64,000 bases of DNA from Strobilurus pachycystidiatus (lineage: Eukaryota; Basidiomycota; Agaricomycetes; Agaricales; Physalacriaceae), in the NCBI GenBank assembly GCA_019915135.1, contig JAHLMK010000034.1, positions 62,001 to 126,000 of the forward strand, given 5' to 3'. Both the position numbers and the translations under genes were made by a program. Shown in pieces: positions 33,540 through 44,849 of this stretch (position 1 is the stretch's first letter; each line of letters opens with the position of its first letter). The notes beneath the pieces are model-generated. The model saw only the letters and a program-made list of their open reading frames with translations, searched no databases and was not told where the DNA came from.

Positions 33540-34406
33540 GATCCGTCATTGTTTCGTTCCGTCCCAGAAGACCACTGGGCTAGCGACGATCTTTAGGAGG
33601 TCCGTTGTTGGTTCCTCGGGACGGAGTACGTACTTTCAACAGCAGTTCACATCTCGGCATCGCCTCCTCGTCGTGCACTGAGCCTCTTGCCTTGACTCTT
33701 CCCATCATGTCAGCCCCTGCAACCGTCCCCAAAGATGAGGGTTTGGAGTCAGACATCGACAAGGTCAGCTGTTGCACAGGCCTCGGACATTTCTGACACA
33801 GAGTCACAGTCGGCTGGGTACAAGGACACCACCACTGATGCGAAATTGAGAACGAGCACTCTGATTACAATGAGCTGATGCGGAAGCATCGAGAAGACCT
33901 TACTATGATTCTCGATGTATTCTGCTGCGTCGTTGACATATTAGACTCACCTTCTGTGCGTTGGAAACTCTTTGACATATCAGTGCCAATGTAGGTCACA
34001 GTAGGTGCCAGTAATTACAACCGTCATGTCGGAGGAGTATGTTGTAATCCTGCCCAAGTATCTACTGGCGTTGGCACTGGCATTGAAGTATTGATTGTCA
34101 CCCAAAAAGTTGTTGTATGCAGTGATGGGAACCGACATTGTTGTCGTTTTGGCCTAGCCCAATATTGGTATGTAGAGAGCGCGGAAGACGGAGCTGTTCG
34201 GCACTCGCCGAGCATCGGTCCTTTCGGCTTTGATCCGCTCAAGCACTTGCCATCCGACCACGACTTGCCTCGATGCAAGGTTCGTGTCTCTACTCCCCCG
34301 CCGTTGCGCCGCGGACTCTGATTTCTCGACAACGTAGCCAAAGCATCCCACTAGAGCATGACGCGTAATCCTCATCAACGTAGGCAGCGCGCACCCAGAC
34401 AGTATC
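33540..34406. other. No intact gene; one short exon-like frame and a decayed repeat module
   Basis: A start-like exon 'MSAPATVPKDEGLESDIDK' with a GT donor lies at about 33709-33765 but has no continuation. At 34245-34320 the 'CATCCGACCACGACTTGC' word of the 39-44 kb repeat modules appears in a decayed form. Confidence 0.4.
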
Positions 34407-37400
34407 ATGCCAGCGACGACGGTGGCGCCCATCGGGGTGTTTGTTGACGACGACGACGAAGAAGGGTGGCAGGAGATGCCGGTGGTGCGGGAGGACGAGT
34501 TCAAAGGCGGGCTCGACGAGGAGGATCAGCGCAAGTACCACTACCAGCCGTCGGCAAAGGGCGCCAGCGCCGCCAACGCTACGGGCAATCTCATCGACGT
34601 CGACGACTACGGCAACGAATGGCGCTCGAAGCTGGACAACAACGAGAGTGAGTACACCCGGCTCCGTGTCAATGAGGAGGACGACAATGACGAGGTCCAT
34701 CTGCGCACGCGATACCTGTTCGACGAGGACAAGGCCATGACGCCGCTCAGCCAGATGCAGGCAACCAAGAACCTTCTCACCGAGGCTCAGCGCATTGCCT
34801 ACGTCGGCCTCTGCTCGCTCACCAGCCGCCAGATGGCGCAGCGCCTGCGCACACCGCACCGCAAGGAGCTCAAGACCGCGCTCAACAATATGGAGCTCTG
34901 GCGCATGAAGATCATGGGCCGCATCTACTACCACATGGAGCTCGAGACACAAGGTACCGCCCCCGTCCCAGTCATCGCCCACCCACGCTGACCATCACCC
35001 AGAGCAGAAGATGATTGAAAGTCTCGGCGAGCACGGCGTCTTACCCCTCGATCTCGCTCCCGCCCTCATGACCACCCACACCGTCGCCAATCCCGAGTAC
35101 GATCCAGAAGAGGCGCGCCGCCAGGCCGACGCCAAGCACGACGAGTCCGACGATGACGAGAAGACCGTCGAGGAATCCCCCATTCCCACTCCCACCACTC
35201 CCACTGGTATCACACTGCGATCCACGCCAAAAGCACTGTATCAGACCACCGCACAGGTCCTACAAGACACTACCACATCCGCCATCCCCGGCGTATCGAC
35301 CAAACTTTCCTCCGCAGACGAGAAGGTCACCCTCGACATTCGCTGGACCGTGCTCTGCGATCTCTTCCTGATTCTCATCGCCGATAGCGTTTATGACGCT
35401 CGCTCGCGCGTCCTACTCGAAGAAGTCGCCCTCCAGCTCGGTCTCGGCTGGGTCGATGTCGTGCGGTTCGAGAGTCGCGTCACAGAGGCGCTCGAAATAC
35501 AGGAGGACGTGGAACGGATGGAGAACGAGGAGATCATAGAGGGCCGCAAGAAAATCAACATGAAAAAGCGGTACATGATGTTGGGGCTCGCGACCTTGGG
35601 AGGCGGCTTGGTCATCGGTCTGTCCGCCGGCTTGTTGGCGCCGGTCATTGGCGCCGGCCTTGGCGCGGCGTTCACCACTATCGGTATTACGGGCACTACG
35701 GGATTCTTGGCTGGGGCGGGCGGTGCGGCCGTCATCACGACTGGCGGTGTGCTAACGGGCTCCGGAATCGCTGTAAAGGGTATGAGAAATCGCACACAGC
35801 AGGTTCGAACTTTCGAACTATTGCCTTTGCACAACAACAAGCGGGTGAATTGCATTCTGACGGTTCCTGGGTGTGTCGATTGTAAACGCTTGTAATCACT
35901 TCTCATCCTTTACTAGGTTCATGAGCGGTGTTCTGGATGACCCACGATTACCGTTCAGCGCCCTCGATCCCATCGTCGGCGACGTTTTCAGCGTTCTCTG
36001 GGAGCCAGAGATGATTCGGGAGACCGGTGGAGCTCTCAAGATCCTCACTGGCGAGGTTCTCTCCCAGATCTCTACGACCGTCCTTCAGGCAACGGTCATG
36101 ACCGCACTCATGAGTGCCCTCCAGTGGCCCATTGGTATGTTCTATGTATCACTCTTTGTACCCTGAAAGTGATGCCTTTGTAGTCCTGACGAAACTCGGA
36201 TACCTCATCGACAATCCATGGAACAACGCCCTGGATCGCGCCCGCGCAGCCGGCGGTGTTCTCGCCGACGTCCTTCTCAATCGACATCTTGGTGTACGGC
36301 CCATCACCCTCATTGGCTTCTCTCTCGGCGCCCGCGTCATCTTTTACGCCCTCGTCGAACTCGCGAAACAGAAAGCGTTCGGGATCGTACAAGACGTCTT
36401 CCTCCTTGGCGCGACGCTCACTGCCTCCCAACAAACCTGGCTCCAAACCCGGAGCATCGTGTCTGGGCGATATGTCAATGCGTTCGCGCGGAACGATTGG
36501 GTGCTCAACTACCTGTTCAGAGCTACGAGTGGAGGTGTGGGGACTGTTGCGGGGTTGCGGCCGGTGGAGAACGTACCTGGTCTGGAGAATGTGGACGTGA
36601 CGGATAAGATCTCGGGGCATATGAGTTATCGGACGTTCATGCCGCTCATTCTGGATCAGCTTGGATTCCCGGTGTCCTCAGATTACTTCGACGAACCGGA
36701 GGTGGGTCTTTCGAATTCCTTGTATTATTTTGTTTTCTAAAGTGTTGTAGAACCCGGACTTTGAAGGAGAACGGATTGTGGTTACGGAGGAGGATCAGAC
36801 GAAGAAGAAGGGGTGGTTCTCGAGGAAGAAGAGTGGGGTAACGCCCACCGTTTCAAGACCGCCCTCTGCAGCGTCATTTGCGAGGAAGACTTCTAGTACG
36901 CCGAAGCCTGCGGCGGAAGGCGACGATGAATTACCACCGCGCATGGACGCGTCAAGCCCTCCCGTTCCCGTTGTGTCACCACCACCCACACCAGGACATA
37001 CATCGACACCTTCAGACACGCAGATAGTCGTACCCAAGACTGCTGGATTCGACTTTGCTGCTATCAAGGAGGTGATTGGGGGTGCAGAGGTGCAGGAGAA
37101 GCAGGTGGATCTGAAGGTGCCGGTCCCAGTTGTGCCACCTCCGCCAACAAATCGGACCGAGTCGATGCCCATGCTCGAGGGGACGAGAGGGTTGACGGAA
37201 CGGTTTGGGTGGTCGATGAGTTTCAACGATGCGAGAGATGAGGAGGCGGAGGAACAGACGAGGGAGCCTTCACCGCCTTTGCCCGCAGCGGCAGCCTATC
37301 GTCCTCCGTCACCAGCAGCGTATCGATCACCCTCCACGTCCAGCCACCGTTCACCTTCCTTCGGTAATAGCTGGGACGACCCACCGGCACCTCCCACGCC

Positions 37401-37662
37401 GCCGAAATCAATGGCGATGGGCTCCTCGCCGTTTGAAGCATCGACCAGTTCGTTGACGTCCAATCCATTCGGCTCATCGACCACTTCGCTATCATCCAAT
37501 CCATTCGGCGCACCACCGTCTGGTGGACTCTCGTTCGGTAGCCTGAACGGGAGTATCACCACCAATGTCGGTGGTGGTGAGGTCGTAGACGACCCATGGG
37601 CGATACCTTCCGACTTTGGTCGGAAGAAGAACGGGAGTGGGGGTGGGAATCCATGGTCATAA
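34407..37662 (+). CDS. DUF726 membrane protein with alpha/beta-hydrolase fold (TMCO4/Mil1-like)
   Basis: Five exons (34407-34953, 35003-35870, 35917-36134, 36184-36701, 36751-37662) join in frame to about 1020 aa. The N-terminus is acidic and helical ('LTEAQRIAYVGLCSLTS'). Next come hydrophobic Gly-rich segments ('LGLATLGGGLVIGLSAGLLAP', 'GAAFTTIGITGTTGFLAGAG') that form the membrane region. The hydrolase-like core follows, with the nucleophile elbow 'LIGFSLGARVIFYAL' (G-F-S-L-G) and 'DVFLLGATLTA'. DUF726 proteins include human TMCO4 and yeast YFL034W, whose substrate is unknown. The last 300 residues are disordered, Pro/Ser-rich, with repeated 'SNPFG' tripeptide-type motifs ('SSLTSNPFG', 'SLSSNPFG'), suggesting binding to endocytic EH-domain proteins. 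Antisense frames over this gene are shadows. Confidence 0.93.
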
Positions 37663-39165
37663 TGGTTTGGGGGTCTCGATAGATATCACGATTTACTCGA
37701 AGCATATTCATCTGCATGTACTGTTAAGCATTACAGTTTTATCATGGTGCGGTGGAGATGAGTGGCGAAGGGGGAGAGTCGTTGAAGGCGGCGCTCAGCA
37801 GTAGCCGGTTTCATGTGGCGATGAACTTACCGAAGTGAGAAATCAAAGCACCGTAATGTAGACGAAAATGATTGTGGATAAGTAGTTTGGAGAGATACAC
37901 AGTGAGGTAACTCAACTCTGTACGATGTTTAGCACTGACCCAATCGCAATAATTCACGCGTCAATACGCCGCGGGACGTAGCGACCTCTCAATGGAGTGT
38001 GTGGCGGCCTGTAGGCTCTAAGCATCCTCTCGCCTCATCCTTGTACTTTGGACTCCTACCTTCTTCCGTGTCATGGGGCGATGGAGAAATCAATACCTGT
38101 AAAACTTCCAAGCCTCCGGAAGCCGGAGTGATACCCCAAATATACGGCCTCTTCCAAGGTGGTGAATGGAATGTCGGCGCTCTTATCATCAGCAATAACG
38201 GGAGCCCGCTGGGCTTCAGAATGTGGGACAATTGTAAAGGCGAACTATCGGCAGATGAAAGGTGAGATACTGCGCGCAATCCCACTGTTAGGTTCGTAAA
38301 ACTTGCCAGTGACCGTCTACGCATAGACGCAAAATCGTTGCAGACATTTCTGCCGCTTCAGTCCTGCATCGCAACTTGAGGTCATGAGGGAGATCCGCCT
38401 ATGTGCCGCTGTTATACAGAAAACGTCACAGTTTACACACCACTTCATCGACCAACGATAAGATTATCTCTGTGATTGCATTCGATTGTGCGAGTCCTCA
38501 TACCTGTAACGCGAATGTCATCAAGGAGCGAGCACGGATGGAGACCGGGCACAGCCCGTAACCTATAGAGTACGGATAGCAATTTCAGAATAGTAGCGAA
38601 CACAGGGAAGGTGAACAGTCGCTCTGAAGCTACGGCTCTCAGCTCTCAAATCATGGCGGCGCACCAAAAATCTGATAGCGTGCTAGGTGCTGTGCGCATC
38701 CTGACACGCCCAACTCGTCATCCCACCCTCTCTCAACACCTTACTCAATATCCCGTCAATGTCCGAGGCGAAATTCGAAGAAGCGCCGCACCCTCCGTGC
38801 GGGATCCGGCTGCCGGAGCAAGCGATGCGGCTGCTGTGCTCGTACCACCGCCCCATTCTCCTCGGCGTACCTTCCCTGGACCACCCACTCCACATCCCGA
38901 CTAAATCCAGTGACAAATCTGGCGTCGTCCGCGCTCGCCGTCATCGTGGGGCGGGAACTAGTGAGCAGCAAGCACAGCTTGGGCGCGGTCTTGCAGCGGA
39001 AAAAGCGTCGGGATAGGTTCCAGCTGAGACTTTGGTGAGTATCCGGCTGTGGTTGAGGGCGCTGTCGTCCGTGGGCGCGGAGGGTGCGTTGAGGATGAAG
39101 GTGGTAGCGGATCAAGAGCGCAAGCACAGCCACATACCCGTGCTTGGCTCTTGATCCCGATCCGG
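37663..39165. other. No supported gene
   Basis: Frames of 60-125 aa on both strands (for example 37999-38265 plus and 37989-38324 minus) overlap and show no domain. This may be decayed genic sequence. Confidence 0.3.
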
Positions 39166-39620
39166 CTAAGGGCTGGGCCCTTGACTTCTTACCACGACTT
39201 GCTCATGCAAGTCGTGCGTGCATCTATTCGAGGAACGCCGCCGTCGCGCCCGAGCCGTCACCAACACGGCAGCGATGGATTCGTCTCCATGGAGACGAAT
39301 CCGAACGGACGCGTAAGCCCCACCATCGTGGGCAGCGAGCAGCCCAAGCCGGTCTCGGGACTGCAGGACGACGACTACGCCCTCCACGGGGCGATGGACG
39401 ACTGTGCCGACGCTGGAGCTATGCCCCGCCGCACTGGTGGATGGGAGCGTGTGGGGCCGTCGGTTTGAGCTGGGCGAGCCGCCTGGAGGTGGGCGTCCAT
39501 GGCAAGGTACGTGTTTTTTTAAAACTTTCTTTCGGCTTGGATACGCCAGTCTAGCACTGGCGTATCCGTTTTCTATCACTAACTCATCTGTAGATCCAGA
39601 TCTACGCGCGGGATAAGCCC
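39166..39620 (+). pseudogene. Intron-bearing repeat module, copy A
   Basis: This contains a near-perfect palindrome ACGACTTGC-TCAT-GCAAGTCGT (about 39199-39220), codon-like sequence 'LQDDDYALHGAMDD', then 'CATGGCAAG' followed by a GTACGTG donor, a short intron with 'CACTGGCGTATCCGTTT', and the acceptor-exon 'TAG|ATCCAGATCTACGCGCGGG' encoding 'IYARDKP'. The same order recurs at 39840-40100 and 43600-44110. It is probably a fragment of a gene family with no intact member here. Confidence 0.5.
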
Positions 39621-39839
39621 TTAATGACGCACCCGTTTCGTACCAGACTCACGCGGGCGTCTCTGCGCCGCCACCCACGCCAACACGGCTGCATGGCACG
39701 ACCACCCACCATCTCCCTCCTTCCTTCCGTCTCCACCACCGCCCTTTTGCCGTCACCACCACCGCCCGTATGATTCCCTCCACCGTTTCCAATCGCCCCA
39801 CGCCATCTCTATCTCACCACTAAAGTCCCCCGACCCGCA

Positions 39840-40640
39840 CTGTTCGTTGAAGGGTATGTGGTTCGCTCAATCGAGCGTTCCGCGCCCTCAACGAAAGCAA
39901 AGGGTCTCTTTCCCCGCCACCCGCATATTTCTTCAATGACGGCGCCCGCCCCGTCGAAGCTCATTGGAGATCGGCGGCTAGGATTATGGCAAGGTACGTG
40001 TTTCCAGTCATTTTCTGCTGGGTTAAGCCAGCCTTGCACCAGCGTATCCATTTGCTATATTGACATCTGCGTAGATCTAGATCTGGTACGGTTTTGAAGA
40101 GCGCGGCGACGGTGCGATCTTGGGACCCTCGCGCTCCACCCAACCTTCATTGTGGGCTGGATGCGCACCAAGACACGTCAGATTCTACTCGACGGATTTC
40201 CTCGCGGCGCGACGGACTACATGACATGATGCCGTCTCATTGGCTTAGTTCGGTCAATGCTTCCCCGGCCGGCCACCCAGGACTTACTTACACAGCCGCA
40301 GGGCTCAAATACACAGCCGCAGCCCCCGGCACTGTCCGCCCACGGTCGTTGTTTAGGTGCGCTTGAATCTCATTTCCACTTACAATATCCAACCAGCAGC
40401 ATTTACAGGGTTTTGATACCTGTGCCTCATCAACAGTTTGCCGCTGTCTCGAAATACACCGCCCCCGCCGACTTGTTTTATTTCTCGGATCTTTTGGCGC
40501 CATGTATAGCCTACAAATTTCTTATTCCGCTGACACTCTCGTTGGCACTATCTGCAGCAGTATTGAACGCTGCCTACGCGTCATACCCGCCCGCACGCAC
40601 TAGCGCAGCAGTCATCTTCGCACAGTTGGCACTCTTTGGC
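39840..40640 (+). pseudogene. Intron-bearing repeat module, copy B
   Basis: The intron region 'ATGGCAAGGTACGTGTTT...CACCAGCGTATCC...GTAGATCTAGATCT' matches copies A and C. Downstream 'CGLDAHQDTSDSTRRISS' resembles 'CGLGARQDASDSASRISS' of copy C, so the duplicated unit extends at least 200 bp past the intron. The palindrome of copies A and C is not seen here. Confidence 0.45.
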
Positions 40641-41115
40641 GACGCGTAAGCCTCAACACCATGAGCGGTGTGAGCCAGTTCTGCCGATCTTGGATCTGCA
40701 GGGCGGAATGATGACTCGGCATGGAGCCAAGAACGTTCCGTTAACATTGCCAGGCTCGAGACGGCGCCCCTCCATCAGGGAATTGGGGAAAGATCGACAA
40801 TCGATCATCATCTCTATCATGTCGTGAAATGGCCGATCATACAGTATAATCATTACGCCTCGGTCATCATCTACTATACTCGACCTCGACTTTTGTCAAG
40901 CTCTATCAACTGGCATAATCATGATGTTGGTTCGTCTTCCTTGTCAGTGATTTCATGGAGTACCTGGTCCTGTAAGGTCTCATCATCTCCGCCCTTGCAC
41001 GATGTACATGCATCCGGCAATCGTCTACAGGATCGTTGGTATTTCAACGGGACACGGCACACGAAATGGGTATGGTTGGCAGACGGATAGAATTTGCAGG
41101 AAATGAAGAGACACT
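40641..41115. other. No supported gene
   Basis: Short frames only. This is the 3' flank of the DUF6698-like gene on the minus strand. Confidence 0.35.
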
Positions 41116-43012
41116 CTACATAGTAGGTGGCCGAGGGGCGCCAGCTCGGGCCCTAATAGCAGCGACACGGTCATTTGCCTCCCGAATCACCTTCTCCGCT
41201 TCCTCATCTGCCAACCGAATCTCCTCCGCCGCCAACCGACTGCGCTCTCGAGCCTCTGCTTCCTGTGCCGCTCTCTCCTGCTCCAATAGCCTTGCCGCCT
41301 CGTGTGCTTCCGCGTCCACTTCCCGATTTGTCTCGATGTGTGCGCCAGAGTCAGAGGAGCCTTGTTGCTGAGGGGGGTTTGTCGTCCCTTGGGTCGCCGC
41401 CGCCGCTACCGCTGCCGCCGCTGCCGCTGTTTCTTCCTGCTGCTTCTTTCGACGAGCAACTCGCTGATTGACCAAGATTTCGAGGGAAGATATCGTTGTC
41501 AACTCTGCTTGGTTTCCCTCGGCACCACGGGGGAAAACTTTCCTGTGAAACATGAACACTGGAGAAAAAAGAGACAATAGGATAGACGCGTACTTGACCC
41601 ACCAGTCCATGAGCTTCTTGACATCCGCCTTGGCCTCATCATCTGCAGGGAACTCGAGGTAGTCCACGATGTATTGCCACATGGCCGTATACTTGATTCC
41701 GTAGTATTCCTCTCGCCACGCCGTCATGTCAGTGAGGTTCATATGCAACTGCGTATATGAATCAAGACAAGCTCAAATGCAAACAGAGAACATACCATAG
41801 TGGCGGCAAATGCAATGGTGCGGGGAGGAACCACTCCCACCATGTTGGCCTTGGCAGCGTTAGTCTCCTTAGCGGCTCCGCTCGGCGTCTTTGGCTTTGT
41901 CTTTGTCATTGTCTTGCGACGCTTCTTCCTCGCGGGGGGTCCATTTGATGACTCGGCGGTTGAGGGAGTCTCTAAGTCTGACTCCTCGCTGTGGGAGTCT
42001 GAGGAGATTGGTTCTTCGGTGGAGGCTAGGCCGTCGGCGGCTAAGGGTGAAATGAAGATGGAAACCCAGACATAAAAGCGGCGGGAATCAGTGTCTTACA
42101 CGTAAAGCAAGGAGGAGCATACTGCGACAAGAACATCTGACATGAGGAAACCAAGTTCGACATCATCCGGCGTAGCTTGATCGTTGTAGAAGCATCTACA
42201 GAAGAAATTCATAGCAAGTGAGCATTCTGAATGCTCTCCTTCTCGCAGTTTCGAACGATTCCTAGAGGTGTCAGATAGAAGAGTGAGACGGCAAGAAAGA
42301 CGTACAGATTAGTCCATTCTATAGTTATAGGAGTTAGAAGCCAGAGCGTTACGAGATTGTTGACGCCGCGGTCATCCCGGGACTCTGTATCGAATGAGAC
42401 TCCATACTCACGACTCAGCCAGCGGCCAACAATTGTCCGAGAGCGACAAAAGTCATCTGCACGGGCGCCATTCCCTCCAACTTGCAACTGCATATAAGGG
42501 TGTCAGAAAAGCCTACTTGAGAGAGCTACAGTTGGCGCACCCTCTTATAGAACTCGAGTATTTCACCTCTACTCTTTGTTGTATCGCTGAGGGTCTCTTG
42601 GAATGTCGGCACATATGTCATCATGGCCATGTAGCCGTTGTAGAGTCGATCTTGCCTAGGCGTTAACGTCAGTCATCCTTTGTACCTACACTGGCGGCAA
42701 AATGTTGGTCACATACTTTCTCTTGAGCTCTGGGTCCGTTGTTGGGGGTGGAGGTGGTCTGGTACTGTGACGCCGATTATCTTCGTCAACAGCAGGCTTG
42801 ATACTGTCGAACATGAAAGCGGTTCGTCGGAAAACACGTCCATGGGTCCGAGTTGTCCTACAGAAGATGTTAGCATAGTACTGTGAGGCAATATCCTGCA
42901 AGGAAAATTACGGCGCTCTCGGCGTCTTCTTGGAAGACTCCTCTTCCTCATCTCGTTCTTCCTCGCGGTCTTCCAGGGTCTCCAGCCTGCGCTTGAGCTG
43001 TTGGACTGTTTC
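41116..43012 (-). CDS. DUF6698-like basidiomycete protein
   Basis: Exons recognised on the minus strand: 43012-42912 (coiled coil 'VQQLKRRLETLEDREEERDE'), 42857-42717, 42655-42541 ('MAMMTYVPTFQETL'), 42487-42306, 42261-42123, 42040-41796 (acidic then basic 'RKKRRKTMTKTK', then 'VVPPRTIAFAATM'), 41748-41594 ('DMTAWREEYYGIKY', 'KKLMDWWVK') and 41542-41116 ('KVFPRGAEG', then Ala/Glu-rich coiled coil). The order ('RTIAFAA', 'W...Y..IVDYLE', 'LMDWWVKKVFP') matches DUF6698 proteins, an expanded mushroom family of unknown role, often near transposons. One junction (42123/42040) does not keep phase under my model, and the first exon with the start codon is not found. It may be intact with a different splice there, or decaying. 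Confidence 0.55.
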
Positions 43013-43599
43013 CTAACTTTATACCTGATCGGTAATGGACCATTGTCACTTTGATGGGCACCTTTGTGCACTTAACATTATCCACTCGAAATTCTGTCGT
43101 TATTTTTTGGCGCCAATGTGTCCATTAGGCGCCTGTCTACAGACCTGCGTTGGCGGTTTGTCCATATCTGTCGGCGTTCTCGAGTTATGAGTGGTCGACC
43201 GGTGGTGATGTCAGATTCTGATCGGTACCTCGGGGACCAGGTCCGTTGACCCGGGGCCGACCCCAAAATCGCCGTGTTTCGTGGTTGTGAGCATTGTTTG
43301 AGCGTGTAAACTTAGCCTCACACAACCGATAATACTCCAAGGACGCAAACGGGTAGTTTAGTCTATGTGTTCTATGCTACCCGAGGAGTTACGTGAAAAG
43401 TAAACGCTAAAACCCCCCGGTAAGCTGTTCAGCTAGTCTGATGTTCAGCTGTTGTGACACGTTGCAAATACGGAAGGAACGGCGGCGTTGAAAATGGGTT
43501 GACGCAGTTGGCGCGGCGTCAGCAGACGAGGTTGCCGAGGGATGGCAGAGAGCAAGCCATGGCTGGGTTTTGCGATCACTGCTGATTGATGGCTGTGCT
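43013..43599. other. No supported gene
   Basis: The upstream side of the DUF6698-like gene. There is no long frame with recognisable content. Confidence 0.3.
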
Positions 43600-44110
43600 C
43601 TGGCTGTGCTAGCTTGCCATCCGACCACGACTTGCTCGATGCAAGTCGTGCGTTTCTACCTATTCCAGGCGGCCGTCGTGCACTACGCTCTGCGTTTTTG
43701 ACAGCGCCGTGTCGTCGGAGCTGGCTACCGCGGCAACGGACTTGAACAAGACACGTCATCGTCAGCAATGTGGGCAGCGCGCATCCCAGGCCGGTCTTGG
43801 GGCTGCAGGATGACGAAGACCTCACCATTGGACGACGAGGACAACGATGGCAGGGACTTTCTGCCCCACAAGTAGATGGGTACGTGGTCGGGGTCGGTCA
43901 ACTTTAGCCGGGTGCGCCGTCTGGGGGGGCGGGTACTCGAAAAAGGTGTGTTTATCTTGTTTTTCCGTATGGATGTGCCGGCTTTGCACTGGCGCATCCG
44001 TTTCCACTGCTGATTTGCTCGTAGATCTGGATCTACGCGCGGGATAAGCCCTCTAATGAGGCACCCACCCATAGCTGCCTCTAGCACCCTTCGACCCAAG
44101 CCCGCCGCCG
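43600..44110 (+). pseudogene. Intron-bearing repeat module, copy C
   Basis: A perfect palindrome CACGACTTGC-TCGAT-GCAAGTCGTG lies near 43627-43651. Codon-like acidic sequence 'DDEDNDG' follows, then the intron with 'GCACTGGCGCATCCGTTTCC' and the exon start 'TAG|ATCTGGATCTACGCGCGGG', identical over most of its length to copy A. Stops interrupt the frame. Confidence 0.5.
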
Positions 44111-44198
44111 GACTCGCACCTCATGCGCGTTGTGATCTCTTATCTGATGTACGGTTTTCAAGGGAGAGCCGTCCAACACCGACGACGAGGGCGACAGC

Positions 44199-44849
44199 GT
44201 GATTCAGGATGGTCACGCTCTACTGTCAATTGTGGGCTGGGTGCGCGCCAGGATGCGTCGGATTCTGCTTCGCGTATCTCCTCTCACAGCGTCTCCACAG
44301 CGTCCGCCCCATGTATCCGACGACGACACCGCCTATCTCTCTGTCCGACGCGGGTTTATCGTGGCGGCGGCCGCGCCCGCTCATGTTGCTCCCGGCGCGC
44401 CACTCCATTACTTGGCCAACATGGCGCGTTTGAAAGCCCAACCATCTATCCGCACCGAGGGACATACGGCGGCCGAAGCCTACCACTATCTTACGGCAAG
44501 TCGATCCGCCGCAGAGCGCCACGCATTCGAGGAAGACCGACCACGGACGCAATTCGCTAAGGAGCAGGCGATGAGTCAGAGAGAAGAGGTGGAGAATAGC
44601 AGCATGAAGAGGAGGCCCGGCAGCAGCGAGCACAGGCGGCAGGAGAAGGAGACTCGAAAGCGGGAAGAGGCTGGGCAGCAACGCGCACAGGGCCAGGAGG
44701 AACAGGAGCAGCAACAGCAGAGACGTCTCGCTGAGGATGCCCGGCTTGAACGGCGGCGTGCGACCTTTCGTGCATCCAAAGCCAGGTGTGTCGTCTTCCG
44801 ATGTTCACCATCTAAGCTTATTGAGGCCAGAAATCGCAACTCGATGTGA
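44199..44849 (+). CDS. Glu/Gln/Arg-rich coiled-coil open frame, uncertain
   Basis: A 216-aa frame follows module C. From about residue 75 ('MARLKAQPSIRTEGHTAAEA') it becomes strongly charged and helical ('KEQAMSQREEVENSSMKR', 'EEQEQQQQRRLAEDARLERR'), like the C-terminal tails of several mushroom nuclear proteins. A GTGTGT donor at about 44788 and an acceptor at about 44830 suggest it continues into another exon ('DVIWAAGRVYRTSS'). Likely part of the same duplicated family as the modules; no function known. Confidence 0.35.
   Translation: MIQDGHALLSIVGWVRARMRRILLRVSPLTASPQRPPHVSDDDTAYLSVRRGFIVAAAAPAHVAPGAPLHYLANMARLKAQPSIRTEGHTAAEAYHYLTASRSAAERHAFEEDRPRTQFAKEQAMSQREEVENSSMKRRPGSSEHRRQEKETRKREEAGQQRAQGQEEQEQQQQRRLAEDARLERRRATFRASKARCVVFRCSPSKLIEARNRNSM

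Noticed and set aside
34290..34982. 230-aa minus frame
   Set aside because: It is antisense to the first exon of the DUF726 gene; the plus strand gives the conserved protein.
36108..36620. 170-aa minus frame
   Set aside because: It is a shadow of the hydrolase-like exon of the DUF726 gene.
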